Shown: positions 37,189-45,880 of the stretch, piece by piece
Layout: each line of letters begins with the position of its first letter
Numbering within the stretch: the stretch's first letter is position 1
NCBI RefSeq assembly: GCF_029360775.1
Contig: NZ_JARKMZ010000035.1
Span: 55,437-119,436 of the forward strand
Length of the DNA stretch: 64,000 nt
From: Daejeonella sp. H1SJ63
GTDB taxonomy: Bacteria; Bacteroidota; Bacteroidia; Sphingobacteriales; Sphingobacteriaceae
Direction of reading: 5' to 3'
The notes under the pieces: model-generated
The model's database searches: none
The model's input: the letters and a program-made list of their open reading frames with translations, nothing else
Told to the model about the DNA's origin: nothing
Position numbers and translations under genes: made by a program

Positions 37189-38124
37189 ATGAGAACTGAA
37201 AAAATTGTTTGGGGACTGATCCTCATATTTGCAGGAACGATCTTCCTGCTGGATAACATGAATGTAATAGATTTTTACTGGAGATCAGTATGGCGGTTCT
37301 GGCCGATAATATTTATCCTGATTGGAGCCAACATGCTTCTGAGCAGGATGTCTGACTCCAAACTCGCCACTATACTGGTTGCTTCAATTACAATTCTATC
37401 GCTTGGGTTTATTGGGTTTCAGGGAACAAAAGAGCCTCATCATAAAAGATGGTTGAGCTTTGAACATGAGGACATGGGAGATGAAAACTCTTCTTCAACT
37501 GATACCAGTATTTTTACAGCGCCCTATGAGGGCGCCGCAAAAGCCAGACTGAGTATTCAGGGAGGCGCAACGAGCTACAAACTTTCAGATACCACCGGCA
37601 GTCTTTTTGATGCTGAAGTCAAGCGTCGTTTCGGGAAATATATCCTGAATAAAAGCATTGAAGATTCTGTGGAAGTAATCAATTTCAGAATGCGCGATAA
37701 TAAGAAAAGCTGGAATCTGGATGAGATGGAGGGGAATGAAACTAAACTGAAACTAAACAGGAATCCTGAATGGGATATCAAAGTAGAAATGGGTGCAGGT
37801 GAGGCTATTTTTGATCTTCAGGAATATAAAGTCAGAAATCTTAAGTTTGAAGGAGGCGCTGCATCTTTTGAAGCTAAGATCGGATCAAAACTGCCGCTTA
37901 CCGATGTGTCGGTAGAAACCGGTGTGGCAAATGTGGAAATTGAAGTACCTGAAGCCTCTGCCTGCCGGATTGTTGTTGACAGCGGACTTTCATCCAAAGA
38001 TTTTGTCGGATTTGTGAAACAGGCTGATGGAACTTACGAAACTCCAAACTATAATAGCGCAGCAAATAAGATACATATTAATCTGAAAGGCGGACTGTCT
38101 TCTTTTGAAGTCAGAAAGTATTAA
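37189..38124 (+). CDS. LiaF-like membrane protein with C-terminal beta domain
   Basis: 311 residues. Two to three short helices near the N-terminus (about 5-75) have the IVWGLILIFAGTIFLLDNMNVI motif of LiaF/DUF5668 proteins. A long extracytoplasmic right-handed beta region (about 115-311) follows, resembling the 'toast-rack' domain of cell-wall-stress proteins. It is coupled to the PspC gene 6 bases upstream. Together they probably monitor envelope damage. A terminator follows at 38147-38186. Confidence 0.78.
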   Translation: MRTEKIVWGLILIFAGTIFLLDNMNVIDFYWRSVWRFWPIIFILIGANMLLSRMSDSKLATILVASITILSLGFIGFQGTKEPHHKRWLSFEHEDMGDENSSSTDTSIFTAPYEGAAKARLSIQGGATSYKLSDTTGSLFDAEVKRRFGKYILNKSIEDSVEVINFRMRDNKKSWNLDEMEGNETKLKLNRNPEWDIKVEMGAGEAIFDLQEYKVRNLKFEGGAASFEAKIGSKLPLTDVSVETGVANVEIEVPEASACRIVVDSGLSSKDFVGFVKQADGTYETPNYNSAANKIHINLKGGLSSFEVRKY

Positions 38125-38146
38125 ATTTATAGATTGAATAAATTCA

Positions 38147-38186
38147 AGGAGCAGCTCTGATGTTAATCAGGGCTGCTCCTGCTTTT
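38147..38186 (+). terminator. Strong hairpin between LiaF-like and RDD genes
   Basis: A 15-bp stem (38147-38161 with 38166-38180, one G-T pair), loop gtta, then five T. It lies only 7 bases before the start codon of the next gene, so that gene must depend on read-through or a promoter embedded here. Confidence 0.85.
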
Positions 38187-38192
38187 TATAAT

Positions 38193-38798
38193 ATGAAAGA
38201 ATATTTTGTAGTTATCGGCGGAAAACCGAAAGGGCCATTTGCTCCTGAACAAATGAAAGAACTTGATATTAATTCAGGCACTTTCGTGAAAAGCACCGGG
38301 ATGGATGACTATAAGGAAGCGCATGAAATTCCCGAATTGCGTGAATTATTCGGTTTGAAAGCCCGGGTAAGAGAACCGCAATATTTTGCAGCACCCGATG
38401 TCCGGCTTCTGGCAGTAATCATCGATTACTTTTTAATATTTGCTGTTTATTGTGTGATAGCTACCATTGTGGTATTTTTTATAGATGAAAAACAATTGAG
38501 GATTGTTGCATCAGTCGGCGGACTTGCCATCATTCCTGTGGCAAAAACAATTTATAGTATTTATATGGAATCATCAGCAAGACAGGGTACCTGGGGAAAG
38601 ATTCTGATGGGTCAGAAAGTATGTGATGAAAAAGGGAATCCGATTAGTTTTGGACGTTCGATGATCAGGAATTTAAGCAAGCTTACCGGCATATTAACTT
38701 TTGGTATTGGTTTTCTGATGGGTTTTTTTGGAAAACGCCAGCAGTGTCTTCACGACAGGATTGCGGGGACAGTGGTGATAAAGGACAGGTTGATCTGA
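38193..38798 (+). CDS. GYF-like/RDD family membrane protein
   Basis: 201 residues from the ATG at 38193. I reject an earlier in-frame ATG at 38160 because it lies in the loop of the terminator hairpin. The N-terminal 60 residues (YFVVIGGKPKGPFAPEQM) form a GYF_2-like domain. The rest is an RDD domain with four hydrophobic segments, RLLAVIIDYFLIF at its start and GTWGKILMGQKVCDE and HDRIAGTVV at its end. RDD proteins are multi-pass membrane proteins of mixed or unknown function. It lies directly downstream of the PspC/LiaF-like pair. Confidence 0.8.
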   Translation: MKEYFVVIGGKPKGPFAPEQMKELDINSGTFVKSTGMDDYKEAHEIPELRELFGLKARVREPQYFAAPDVRLLAVIIDYFLIFAVYCVIATIVVFFIDEKQLRIVASVGGLAIIPVAKTIYSIYMESSARQGTWGKILMGQKVCDEKGNPISFGRSMIRNLSKLTGILTFGIGFLMGFFGKRQQCLHDRIAGTVVIKDRLI

Positions 38799-38875
38799 GT
38801 GACCAGTTGATAGTTATCAACTATCAGAATCTTCTTCATGAAAATATTTTGGATATTTTTCTCTTTACTTATTTA

Positions 38876-38934
38876 TTAAGGGTTATGAGTTGTGGTCATG
38901 GTATTCTCCATAACCACTAATTCATAACCCTTAA
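38876..38934. repeat. Long imperfect inverted repeat
   Basis: The outer 13-bp arms ttaagggttatga (38876-38888) and complement (38922-38934) are perfect; the inner arms pair imperfectly. A separate small hairpin (tgatagtt/aactatca) is at 38808-38826. It may terminate both the RDD gene and the convergent M56 gene. Confidence 0.6.
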
Positions 38935-38940
38935 CTCATT

Positions 38941-40653
38941 TTAGTTTGGTTTCTGCTCATTTGCTTCCCCTGCAAGCTGGAAAAATATAGGCATGGTGTA
39001 AGCAACATTTACCGGTTCTCCCTTCATTAAACCTGGTTTCCATGCCGGACTTTCTTTAACTATCCTGACCGCTTCTTCATCGGCACCGTAACCTATGCCC
39101 CTTAAAACTTTGATATCTGTTATACTACCATTTTTTAGTACAATAAAACTTAGTATTACTCTACCTGTTATTTTGTTTTTTCTTAATTCATCAGGATATT
39201 TAAGAGATGACTGAAGGTAATCTCCCCAGCCTTTCACGCCACCTGGAAACTCAGGCAGAATGTCTACAGAAGCGAAATCCTTAATTACCTCTTGCGAAAA
39301 TGCAAATCCCTTTGTTTCTTTTATTTGTGATATTCCCAATGCCGTAACAGAAATGGAACCTATGAAATAGTTTTTACCAGTTGACGGCAATGTCAGAGAA
39401 TTATTTTCAATGCCTGTTAAATGGAAAGCGATAGCCAATGCATAGTCATTGTCCTCTGCCTCAACAGTTTCCTTGAATAAATCGAAAGTTCTAAGCACTT
39501 CATTATTTATGTCATTCTGTAAGCCTTTTGCTATTTTTATATTAGAGATCCTCCCATTTTGAATTTTAAAATATACGACCTCGTAGCCGACAATCTTTTC
39601 CTTTTTGGCAGATTCAGGATATCGCATGTTTCTAGATAGATGCTTAAATAATTTGCTAAAATCTTCCTGTGTACTTTTTGTGGATGACTTGATTTCTTTT
39701 GCTTTATTTTCCGGAGAGGATTTTTTATCTAAGGTTTTATCTGCGGGTATAGTTACAATAGGTATATATTTATTAGCTATTGATGGGCTAATCAGTTTCT
39801 CAGCTCCTGCAATCAGGTCAGTGTTTTCATTAGCAACACTGGCTGCTGAGAAGATCAGCATTAAGGCAAAAAGAGGGGCAGAAAAACCATATTTCCAAAG
39901 TCCGGTTCTGCGTGATTTATTTTTATTTAGCATGATTATTCGTCTTTTTAAAAGTGAATTATTAAAAAAATTGTTACTTAACTGATCAGGCTGAACTCCA
40001 AGGGTATTACTGAACAGCAGGAGGGCATAATCAGATTTGCTCTGCATACCTGATGCGGCTTCCTCGTCAGCAATGAATTCATGAATGTACCTGATCTCCT
40101 TTTTATACAGGTAAACCAGAGGGTTGAACCAGTTGATGATCGCGGCCAATTCAATGAACAGAATATCGGCTGAGTGCCATTCTCTCATGTGTACTTTTTC
40201 ATGATCTATGATGATTCCTGATTCGGGCAGCTCCCTGTCTACAACCATCGTATTGAAGAATGAATAGGCAATCCCTTTTTTGGGTTTGAGTTTGGAATTC
40301 AACAGTATCAGTCTGAATAGGAATCTGAACAATAGTATTGCCATTACACCTGTATAAACCCATAAAATTATATCTCCGATTGCCCAGTTACTTTTTTCTT
40401 CATCTGTCCCTGCTACGACAATTTCGTAGACCATCTGAGTCGGAACGATAGTTTCCCTTAGTTTTTGAGTAATAAAAAGCTCCTGAAACCAGTCGGAATT
40501 GATGAATGGAATGATAAATGAAAGGAGTATACTCGTATTCAGGTAGAAACGGTTCTGTCTGAAGAAAGTCTCATTCTTCAGAACCAATGTATAGAATCCC
40601 ATGAACAGGATCAGATACAGGTTTGTCTGTAAAAGATAATTCAGAATGTTCAT
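38941..40653 (-). CDS. M56 family metalloprotease/sensor with TonB-C domains
   Basis: 570 residues, BlaR1/MecR1-like. The N-terminal membrane protease part (about 1-275) has zinc motif HEKVH (151-155) and the downstream IHEFIADEEA ligand region. A further membrane helix lies at about 255-275. The periplasmic part has two TonB C-terminal-like units: a degenerate one (about 330-415) and an intact one (about 465-560, FPGGVKGW, YPDELRKNKITGRV). It begins 1 base after the blaI stop, so the pair is coupled. By analogy it senses an envelope signal and relieves BlaI repression; the inducer is unknown. Confidence 0.88.
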   Translation of the reverse strand: MNILNYLLQTNLYLILFMGFYTLVLKNETFFRQNRFYLNTSILLSFIIPFINSDWFQELFITQKLRETIVPTQMVYEIVVAGTDEEKSNWAIGDIILWVYTGVMAILLFRFLFRLILLNSKLKPKKGIAYSFFNTMVVDRELPESGIIIDHEKVHMREWHSADILFIELAAIINWFNPLVYLYKKEIRYIHEFIADEEAASGMQSKSDYALLLFSNTLGVQPDQLSNNFFNNSLLKRRIIMLNKNKSRRTGLWKYGFSAPLFALMLIFSAASVANENTDLIAGAEKLISPSIANKYIPIVTIPADKTLDKKSSPENKAKEIKSSTKSTQEDFSKLFKHLSRNMRYPESAKKEKIVGYEVVYFKIQNGRISNIKIAKGLQNDINNEVLRTFDLFKETVEAEDNDYALAIAFHLTGIENNSLTLPSTGKNYFIGSISVTALGISQIKETKGFAFSQEVIKDFASVDILPEFPGGVKGWGDYLQSSLKYPDELRKNKITGRVILSFIVLKNGSITDIKVLRGIGYGADEEAVRIVKESPAWKPGLMKGEPVNVAYTMPIFFQLAGEANEQKPN

Positions 40654-40654
40654 T

Positions 40655-41026
40655 TTACTTGTTTTTTAGTTTTTCAATCAGTTTTAATATCTCATCTGCT
40701 TCCTTCAGATCAAGCTTTTTCTCTTTGACAAAGAAGGAGAACATATTCTCGACCGAATTGTCGAAATATCCGCTCAGTAGTTTTTCGGTTGCAAAGCTTT
40801 TATATTCTTCAATTCCAATGACGGGGAAGTACCTGTGACTTTTCCCGAAGGCTTCATGATCTATAAAGCCCTTGGTCTCCAGAATGCGGATAATCGTTGA
40901 AATGGTATTATAGGCCGGCTTCGGTTCCGGAAGCTGATCTACCACATCTTTTACAAATCCTTTTTTCAGATCCCACAGAACCTGCATGATCTGCTCTTCT
41001 GCTTTTGTTAATTCCTTTATCTCCAT
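40655..41026 (-). CDS. BlaI/MecI/CopY family transcriptional repressor
   Basis: 123 residues. N-terminal winged helix (about 1-80: LTKAEEQIMQVLWDLKKGFVKDVV, then PAYNTISTIIRILETKGFIDHE), and a C-terminal dimerisation helix region. Repressors of this family are cleaved after signalling by the neighbouring M56 protease. Two palindromic sites with AACTAA half-sites lie 63-101 bases upstream of the start codon (41089-41127) and are the probable autoregulatory operators. Confidence 0.9.
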   Translation of the reverse strand: MEIKELTKAEEQIMQVLWDLKKGFVKDVVDQLPEPKPAYNTISTIIRILETKGFIDHEAFGKSHRYFPVIGIEEYKSFATEKLLSGYFDNSVENMFSFFVKEKKLDLKEADEILKLIEKLKNK

Positions 41027-41088
41027 GTTTTTTCTTTTGAATGTCTTATAGAATTACTAATACCTGATTCGAACCGGTATCATAAAAC

Positions 41089-41127
41089 TATAACTAAATA
41101 TTTAGTTATACAACTAATTTATTAGTT
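41089..41127. promoter_or_regulatory. Predicted BlaI operators
   Basis: A perfect 22-bp palindrome at 41089-41110 (half-site tataactaaat) is followed by the inverted repeat aactaat-tt-attagtt at 41112-41127. Both share the aactaa half-site and are spaced about two helical turns apart, upstream of blaI. Confidence 0.65.
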
Positions 41128-41316
41128 TTTAATTTGAATTGAACTTAATTAATTGTAAATCAGTTTGATAAGTTTCTGTTTATTGAGCTGATAGTCAAGA
41201 AAAATCGGCTGATTTCTGTTTGTGTTACAAGTGCCGGATTGTTACACAGTCACGTTTGGAATTTTCTGAAAATTACAAGAACTTGCTTTCAGGGAAACCT
41301 GCATTAATTATTATCT

Positions 41317-42948
41317 ATGAAAAGAAGAGAATTGATCAAAGGTCTTACATTTCTGCCGCTGGCTGGAGCTGTGGCCGGATCATCTGAATCAGCTTTCAGG
41401 ACCGTAAATGAACTTATGGCACCGGTATTGCCGGATGGTCCGCTTACTCCGGGGCCACAAATATTCCAGTCGATTGGTGTTGAGCCGGTAATTAACTGCC
41501 GCGGAACATTTACCATTATCGGTGGCTCAATCGAACTGCCTGAAGTCAGAGCGGCAATGGATTCAGCATCGAGACATTTTGTTCAGATGGATGAACTGGC
41601 TGATGCGGTAGGGAAGAGGCTTGCTGAGTTAACCGGTGCACAATGGGGAATGGTGACGGCTGGTTGCGCCGCTGCTCTCAAGATGGCCACCACAGCTTGT
41701 GTTGCTGGTGGTAATCCTGAGAAGCTGCATCGTATTCCTGATCTGAGCGGATTGGATAAAACAGAGGTAATTATACCTGCGGGGTCATTCAGTGCCTATG
41801 ATTTTGCTATTCAGAATATCGGGGTAAAAATTATACGGGTTGAAACTATTGAAGAACTAAAAGATGCTTTGGGACCTAAGACTGCCATGATCAAACTTAG
41901 TGGTGGGAATCTGGTTCCGGGACCAATGAGCCTGGAAGTAATTGCTGCAATCGCTAAACCTTTAAATATTCCGATTCTTGCAGATGCAGCAGCCGAAATT
42001 CTGACTATTCCAAATGTTCATCTGAAGAACGGGGCAACAATGGTTGCTTACAGTGGTGGAAAAGCAATTTGCGGTCCGCAGTGTGCAGGCCTGCTGCTTG
42101 GTCCAAAAAATATTTTGATGTCGGCCTGGCAGGCAAGTTCACCACATCATGGTCCGGGTCGCGACAACAAGGTAGGCCGTGAAGAGACTCTGGGTATGCT
42201 GGCGGCGGTAGAAACCTGGGTGAAAATGGATCATGCAGCACGCGAGAAGAACTGGATGAGCTGGATGAATGCTATCGCTAAACGGGTTTCAGGCATCGGG
42301 AGTGTAAAAACCAGCATTCGTGAACCGGAAGGTATCAATAACCGGAGTGCCTCTTTAACTATTTCATGGGATCCTGAGAAACTTCATTTGAGCAGTGCAG
42401 AATTGATTCAGGAGCTAATCAGTTCAAAACCCAGAATTACTGTGGGAGGAGGAAGAAACACAGAAACCGGGATGGCCTCCATATCCATTACTGCATCTCA
42501 AATGCAGCCCGGTCAGGATAAAATTGTGGGAGATAAACTATTTGAATTGCTTTCAAAGAAAAGAAGTCCGAAAGCAGAAGCTGCGATGAAAGCTCCAAAT
42601 TCAAAGATAAATGGCCGATGGGATTTACAGATAGATTACTTCAGTAGTAAAAGTGATCATATCATTTATCTTGAACAGGATGGAAACTGGCTGAAGGGAA
42701 TACATAAAACTGACTTTTCAGTGCGTGAAATATCCGGAAGTATCGAAGGGAATGAAGTTAAATTTCTTAGTCCGGGGCGCAGACCTGCAGTGAGCTATAC
42801 TTTTGCAGGCACAATCAGTGGGGATACTATTTCAGGTAAGATTGATATGGGAGAGTTTCTCACGGCAAATTTTACAGGAAAGAAAAATACTAAAGATCCG
42901 GATAGGATGCCGATTGTTTTTCCTGAAGGAAGACCGATGGGTAACTGA
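41317..42948 (+). CDS. SelA-like PLP-dependent enzyme with Tat-type signal
   Basis: 543 residues. N-terminal MKRRELIKGLTFLPLAGAVAG is a twin-arginine-type signal. Residues about 50-420 form a fold-type I PLP domain of the SelA/D-glucosaminate-6-phosphate ammonia-lyase group: INCRGTFTIIGGS, the glycine-rich turn TAGCAAAL, LADAAAE, and PLP lysine Lys249 in YSGGKAICGPQ. A C-terminal beta domain (about 430-535: GRWDLQIDY, LEQDGNWLKG, FAGTISGDTISGKI) is a module common in exported metabolic proteins. The substrate is unknown; amino-sugar or amino-acid lyase/aldolase is likely. No selenocysteine role is implied. Confidence 0.82.
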   Translation: MKRRELIKGLTFLPLAGAVAGSSESAFRTVNELMAPVLPDGPLTPGPQIFQSIGVEPVINCRGTFTIIGGSIELPEVRAAMDSASRHFVQMDELADAVGKRLAELTGAQWGMVTAGCAAALKMATTACVAGGNPEKLHRIPDLSGLDKTEVIIPAGSFSAYDFAIQNIGVKIIRVETIEELKDALGPKTAMIKLSGGNLVPGPMSLEVIAAIAKPLNIPILADAAAEILTIPNVHLKNGATMVAYSGGKAICGPQCAGLLLGPKNILMSAWQASSPHHGPGRDNKVGREETLGMLAAVETWVKMDHAAREKNWMSWMNAIAKRVSGIGSVKTSIREPEGINNRSASLTISWDPEKLHLSSAELIQELISSKPRITVGGGRNTETGMASISITASQMQPGQDKIVGDKLFELLSKKRSPKAEAAMKAPNSKINGRWDLQIDYFSSKSDHIIYLEQDGNWLKGIHKTDFSVREISGSIEGNEVKFLSPGRRPAVSYTFAGTISGDTISGKIDMGEFLTANFTGKKNTKDPDRMPIVFPEGRPMGN

Positions 42949-42954
42949 TAAGGG

Positions 42955-43107
42955 TTATTGCAATATTTCACTCAGTACTTTTTCCAGTTTTGCAGGATCC
43001 TCCATGTATTTTGCCAGATTGAATAATTTTACATTTCTGAATTCAACAGGATGACTTTCGCTTTGAAGGGAGATGTATCCTTCTTTTAAAGCTTTGCCAT
43101 CGATTTT
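42955..43107 (-). pseudogene. 3' fragment of a DUF1080 gene
   Basis: Minus-strand codons for ...DGKALKEGYISLQ... through KYMEDPAKLEKVLSEILQ-stop, the last 50 codons of a DUF1080 protein with no start or 5' part. Positions 42989-43107 are identical over 119 bp to 45921-46039 in the intact gene, whereas the last 32 coding bases differ clearly. The stop lies 7 bases from the convergent SelA-like gene stop. It is a rearrangement scar. Confidence 0.85.
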
Positions 43108-43454
43108 ACGCTTTTGTTTGTGTAGTCTCTTATAACAACAACTTAGAATCTTTGCTAGTATTATTGTCTGCTGGATAGAATTAAGAAATCCTCAACTTTT
43201 AATCGGGATTGCAAATACCGACGAGTTGGTTATTTAGTTGAATTTCTGCTTGAATATTTCTCTTACCACTATGTCCTGTAATGATTCACCGTAGGGATTA
43301 ATCATCCGGTTCCAATAATTTTTTATTTTTTGGTTGTTAATAAATGTGACTTACGGTATTAATATATAACACTAAGCAAAAAAATACCTTATGGAAAATT
43401 AACTCTTTTGGCATCTAAAGAAGAAGATTATGATAAAAGTTTAGGAGGCAAATT
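43108..43454. other. Intergenic stretch before the TonB-receptor-like gene
   Basis: AT-rich, with no supported gene. A 40-codon plus-strand frame without a start (43159-43281) looks like the tail of a lost gene. A strong Shine-Dalgarno aggagg is at 43443-43448. Nothing else was recognised. Confidence 0.5.
43443..43448 (+). promoter_or_regulatory. Strong Shine-Dalgarno for the TonB-receptor-like gene
   Basis: aggagg, 6 bases before a TTG (43455) and 12 before ATG (43461). Its spacing favours the TTG start. Such sites are uncommon in this window. Confidence 0.6.
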
Positions 43455-45845
43455 TTGAAAATGCGTTGTGTTACCTTATTAATAATCATACTGTCAAATG
43501 TAAATGCATTTACGCAGGAATTATCTACATTAAAGATTCGAATAAGACTGCATAACAATGAACCTGCCAGTTTTGCAAAGTTAGTTTTGCATAATTTAAG
43601 AGATAGTTCTCAAGTCAGTTTTATAAGTACTTCCGAGGGAATTAGTGTTATCACCGGTTTATTTAAATCAAGCCAATACCAGCTTAATGTTTATTATTTA
43701 GGATATGAAAAGTTTTCGTATAACTTCGTTTTTAACCCAGCAGACAATATTGATCTTGATATTGAATTAAAGCCTTTGAGTATTTCATTGCAGGAAGTAA
43801 TTATTAATGCAAAAAAACCTGTAGTTGAAAGAATTGGTGATAAATTAATTTTAAATATTGAGACCCTAAAGGAATATTCGAATGAAATTCCTATAATAGA
43901 ACTTTTGAATTATGCACCTGGAATAATAGTTGATAATGGTAACATTATCTTAAATGGAAAGCCTGGGGTAAAAATAACAATCAATGGCAGAGATCAGCCT
44001 AACTCAACAAATCAAATACTTAGGGGACTGCTAGCTTCCAATATTAAAAGCGTTGAAATTATTCAGAATCCATCATCTTTGTATGATGCGGGGGGAGCTG
44101 CGGGTATAATTAATTTAGTAACAAAGAGAGATTTTGGAAAGTTGTTTAATAATATATCTACAACATCTGTAAGTCAGGCAAAACGGACTTCTTATAGTTT
44201 GAGTAATTCAATGACAATAGCAACTGACAAAGTTTTAATTAATAACATCCTATCGCTTTCAAAAAACCATTCCCAGAATAATAAATCATATTTTCAATTA
44301 AATCCTTTAGAAAATGATTTAATTAAACTCTCGGAAGAGTCTAAAGAACTAATAGATGTAAATTATCCCACAGCAAATATTGACCTAGATTATATTCTTA
44401 AACCTGGTCAAACATTTACCGGAGGCTTCTCGGTTTTTGGTTCCGGAAGATCCAATTCTCTGTTTAGCTCACAGAATTTGGATTTTTTAAATGCCGTCGA
44501 TGAACAAATAAACTTTTCAGGGAATACCTCCACTGAAATTTTAAATACTTCAGCTTATATAGGATTAACATCAAGCCTGGATACTCTTGGCAGTAACCGT
44601 AAGCTGTTTTTCAATTACACGACCTTCGACAACACTTCAGATGTTGCTAATTCATCAATCAGTGCTAAGACATCGGGGCGTACTAATGGAATTACTGAAA
44701 ATAAGATAGCATTATTGACAGGGAATCTGGACTATTTTAAAGGCTTTAATAAACAGTCTTCATTAAAATATGGAATTAAATACGCCTATTCAAAAGTTGA
44801 TAATTTTTCAGATTATCATTTTATCAATAATAATCAGGGTCAAAATAATATACAAGACTTTAATTTCAATGAACAGATCGGTGCTGCCTATTTTGATTAT
44901 AGTCATGCAAAAAAGCAATTTGATTATAATATCGGATTGCGTACCGAGTTGACTTATTTTAATAATAATTATAATCAGAACAGAATTGGTGTCAGAAACA
45001 TTGAAAAGACCTATTTATCACTTTTCCCTTCTTTCAATTTAAATTATTCAAAAGATCAAAATAACATTCTGTCTTTTTTTGGAGGTAGGAGAATAAATCG
45101 GCCGCTTTATGATTTTCTGAGCCCTTTTATACAACTAAAAAACAATTACAGTTATTCACAAGGAAACCCTGATCTTAAGCCCATGTTCGCTTATAATTTA
45201 GGGATCTCCTATTTGCTCAAACAACAGTATTCATTTTCTCTTTCCTACTCTTTTATTGATCAGGTTTTTGCCTCCATTCAAAGAATTGATAAAATTTCGA
45301 ACGATGTAATTTATAGTATCGGGAACCTTAGAAACCAGAAAGATATATCGTTTTCTGCATCTGCGCCATTTAATGCTGGTGAAAAATTTACCATTAATAC
45401 ATCTATTAATGTTTTTTACAATAAATTCAGATCTCCGGATAATTTGACTCAGTTTCAAAAACGGGGGAATCTGGCATTTAACAGTTTTTTATCATCTCGT
45501 TATCAACTTTCAGAAAAGATTAGTCTTTCTTCTACATATTACTATTTCACTGGTAGTTTGCAGAGTCAATTAAAATCATTTCCCCGTTCTTATTTAAATT
45601 TCAATACCAGATATACTCTTTCACCTAACAAATCAAGTATTAGTCTCAGGATTAGTGATGTCTTCTATAAGAATAATTACAGAGAGGAATTCAAATTTGA
45701 TAATTCGTTTATTGAGAGCTATTCAAGATTAGATACACGCTCAGTACAATTAAGTTTTAATTATCGATTTGGGAAATTGAAATCCGAGAAGAGTACAATT
45801 AGACAGCCCCTTAACGAAGAAAAAAACAGGATTAAATTTCAATAA
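43455..45845 (+). CDS. TonB-receptor-like outer membrane protein
   Basis: 796 residues: signal peptide 1-20 (NVNAFTQ), a carboxypeptidase-regulatory-like domain (about 25-115), a plug domain (about 125-220: ELLNYAPGIIVDNGN, GGAAGIINLVTK) and an OMP_b-brl_3-type barrel to the C-terminus. It is noticeably richer in A/T and in Asn, Ile, Lys and Ser codons than its neighbours. It is bounded by the DUF1080 fragment on the left and the complete DUF1080 gene on the right, so it was probably acquired by recombination. Start TTG 43455 is preferred by Shine-Dalgarno spacing; ATG 43461 is the alternative. Ligand unknown. Confidence 0.85.
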   Translation: MKMRCVTLLIIILSNVNAFTQELSTLKIRIRLHNNEPASFAKLVLHNLRDSSQVSFISTSEGISVITGLFKSSQYQLNVYYLGYEKFSYNFVFNPADNIDLDIELKPLSISLQEVIINAKKPVVERIGDKLILNIETLKEYSNEIPIIELLNYAPGIIVDNGNIILNGKPGVKITINGRDQPNSTNQILRGLLASNIKSVEIIQNPSSLYDAGGAAGIINLVTKRDFGKLFNNISTTSVSQAKRTSYSLSNSMTIATDKVLINNILSLSKNHSQNNKSYFQLNPLENDLIKLSEESKELIDVNYPTANIDLDYILKPGQTFTGGFSVFGSGRSNSLFSSQNLDFLNAVDEQINFSGNTSTEILNTSAYIGLTSSLDTLGSNRKLFFNYTTFDNTSDVANSSISAKTSGRTNGITENKIALLTGNLDYFKGFNKQSSLKYGIKYAYSKVDNFSDYHFINNNQGQNNIQDFNFNEQIGAAYFDYSHAKKQFDYNIGLRTELTYFNNNYNQNRIGVRNIEKTYLSLFPSFNLNYSKDQNNILSFFGGRRINRPLYDFLSPFIQLKNNYSYSQGNPDLKPMFAYNLGISYLLKQQYSFSLSYSFIDQVFASIQRIDKISNDVIYSIGNLRNQKDISFSASAPFNAGEKFTINTSINVFYNKFRSPDNLTQFQKRGNLAFNSFLSSRYQLSEKISLSSTYYYFTGSLQSQLKSFPRSYLNFNTRYTLSPNKSSISLRISDVFYKNNYREEFKFDNSFIESYSRLDTRSVQLSFNYRFGKLKSEKSTIRQPLNEEKNRIKFQ

Positions 45846-45880
45846 AAATTAGCGCTTAGCTATATAAGCTGCAGTATATG

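Noticed and set aside
39605..39985. 126-codon frame antisense to the M56 gene
   Set aside because: Shadow of a well-supported gene with conserved motifs.
41317..42948. Selenocysteine synthase (SelA)
   Set aside because: The Tat-type signal, the extra C-terminal domain and the lack of sel genes argue against a role in selenocysteine synthesis.
43366..43456. Possible short peptide ending SLGGKF just before the TonB-like gene, considered as a peptide-antibiotic precursor
   Set aside because: The frame has no ATG, GTG or TTG start in a usable position and there are no modification enzymes nearby.
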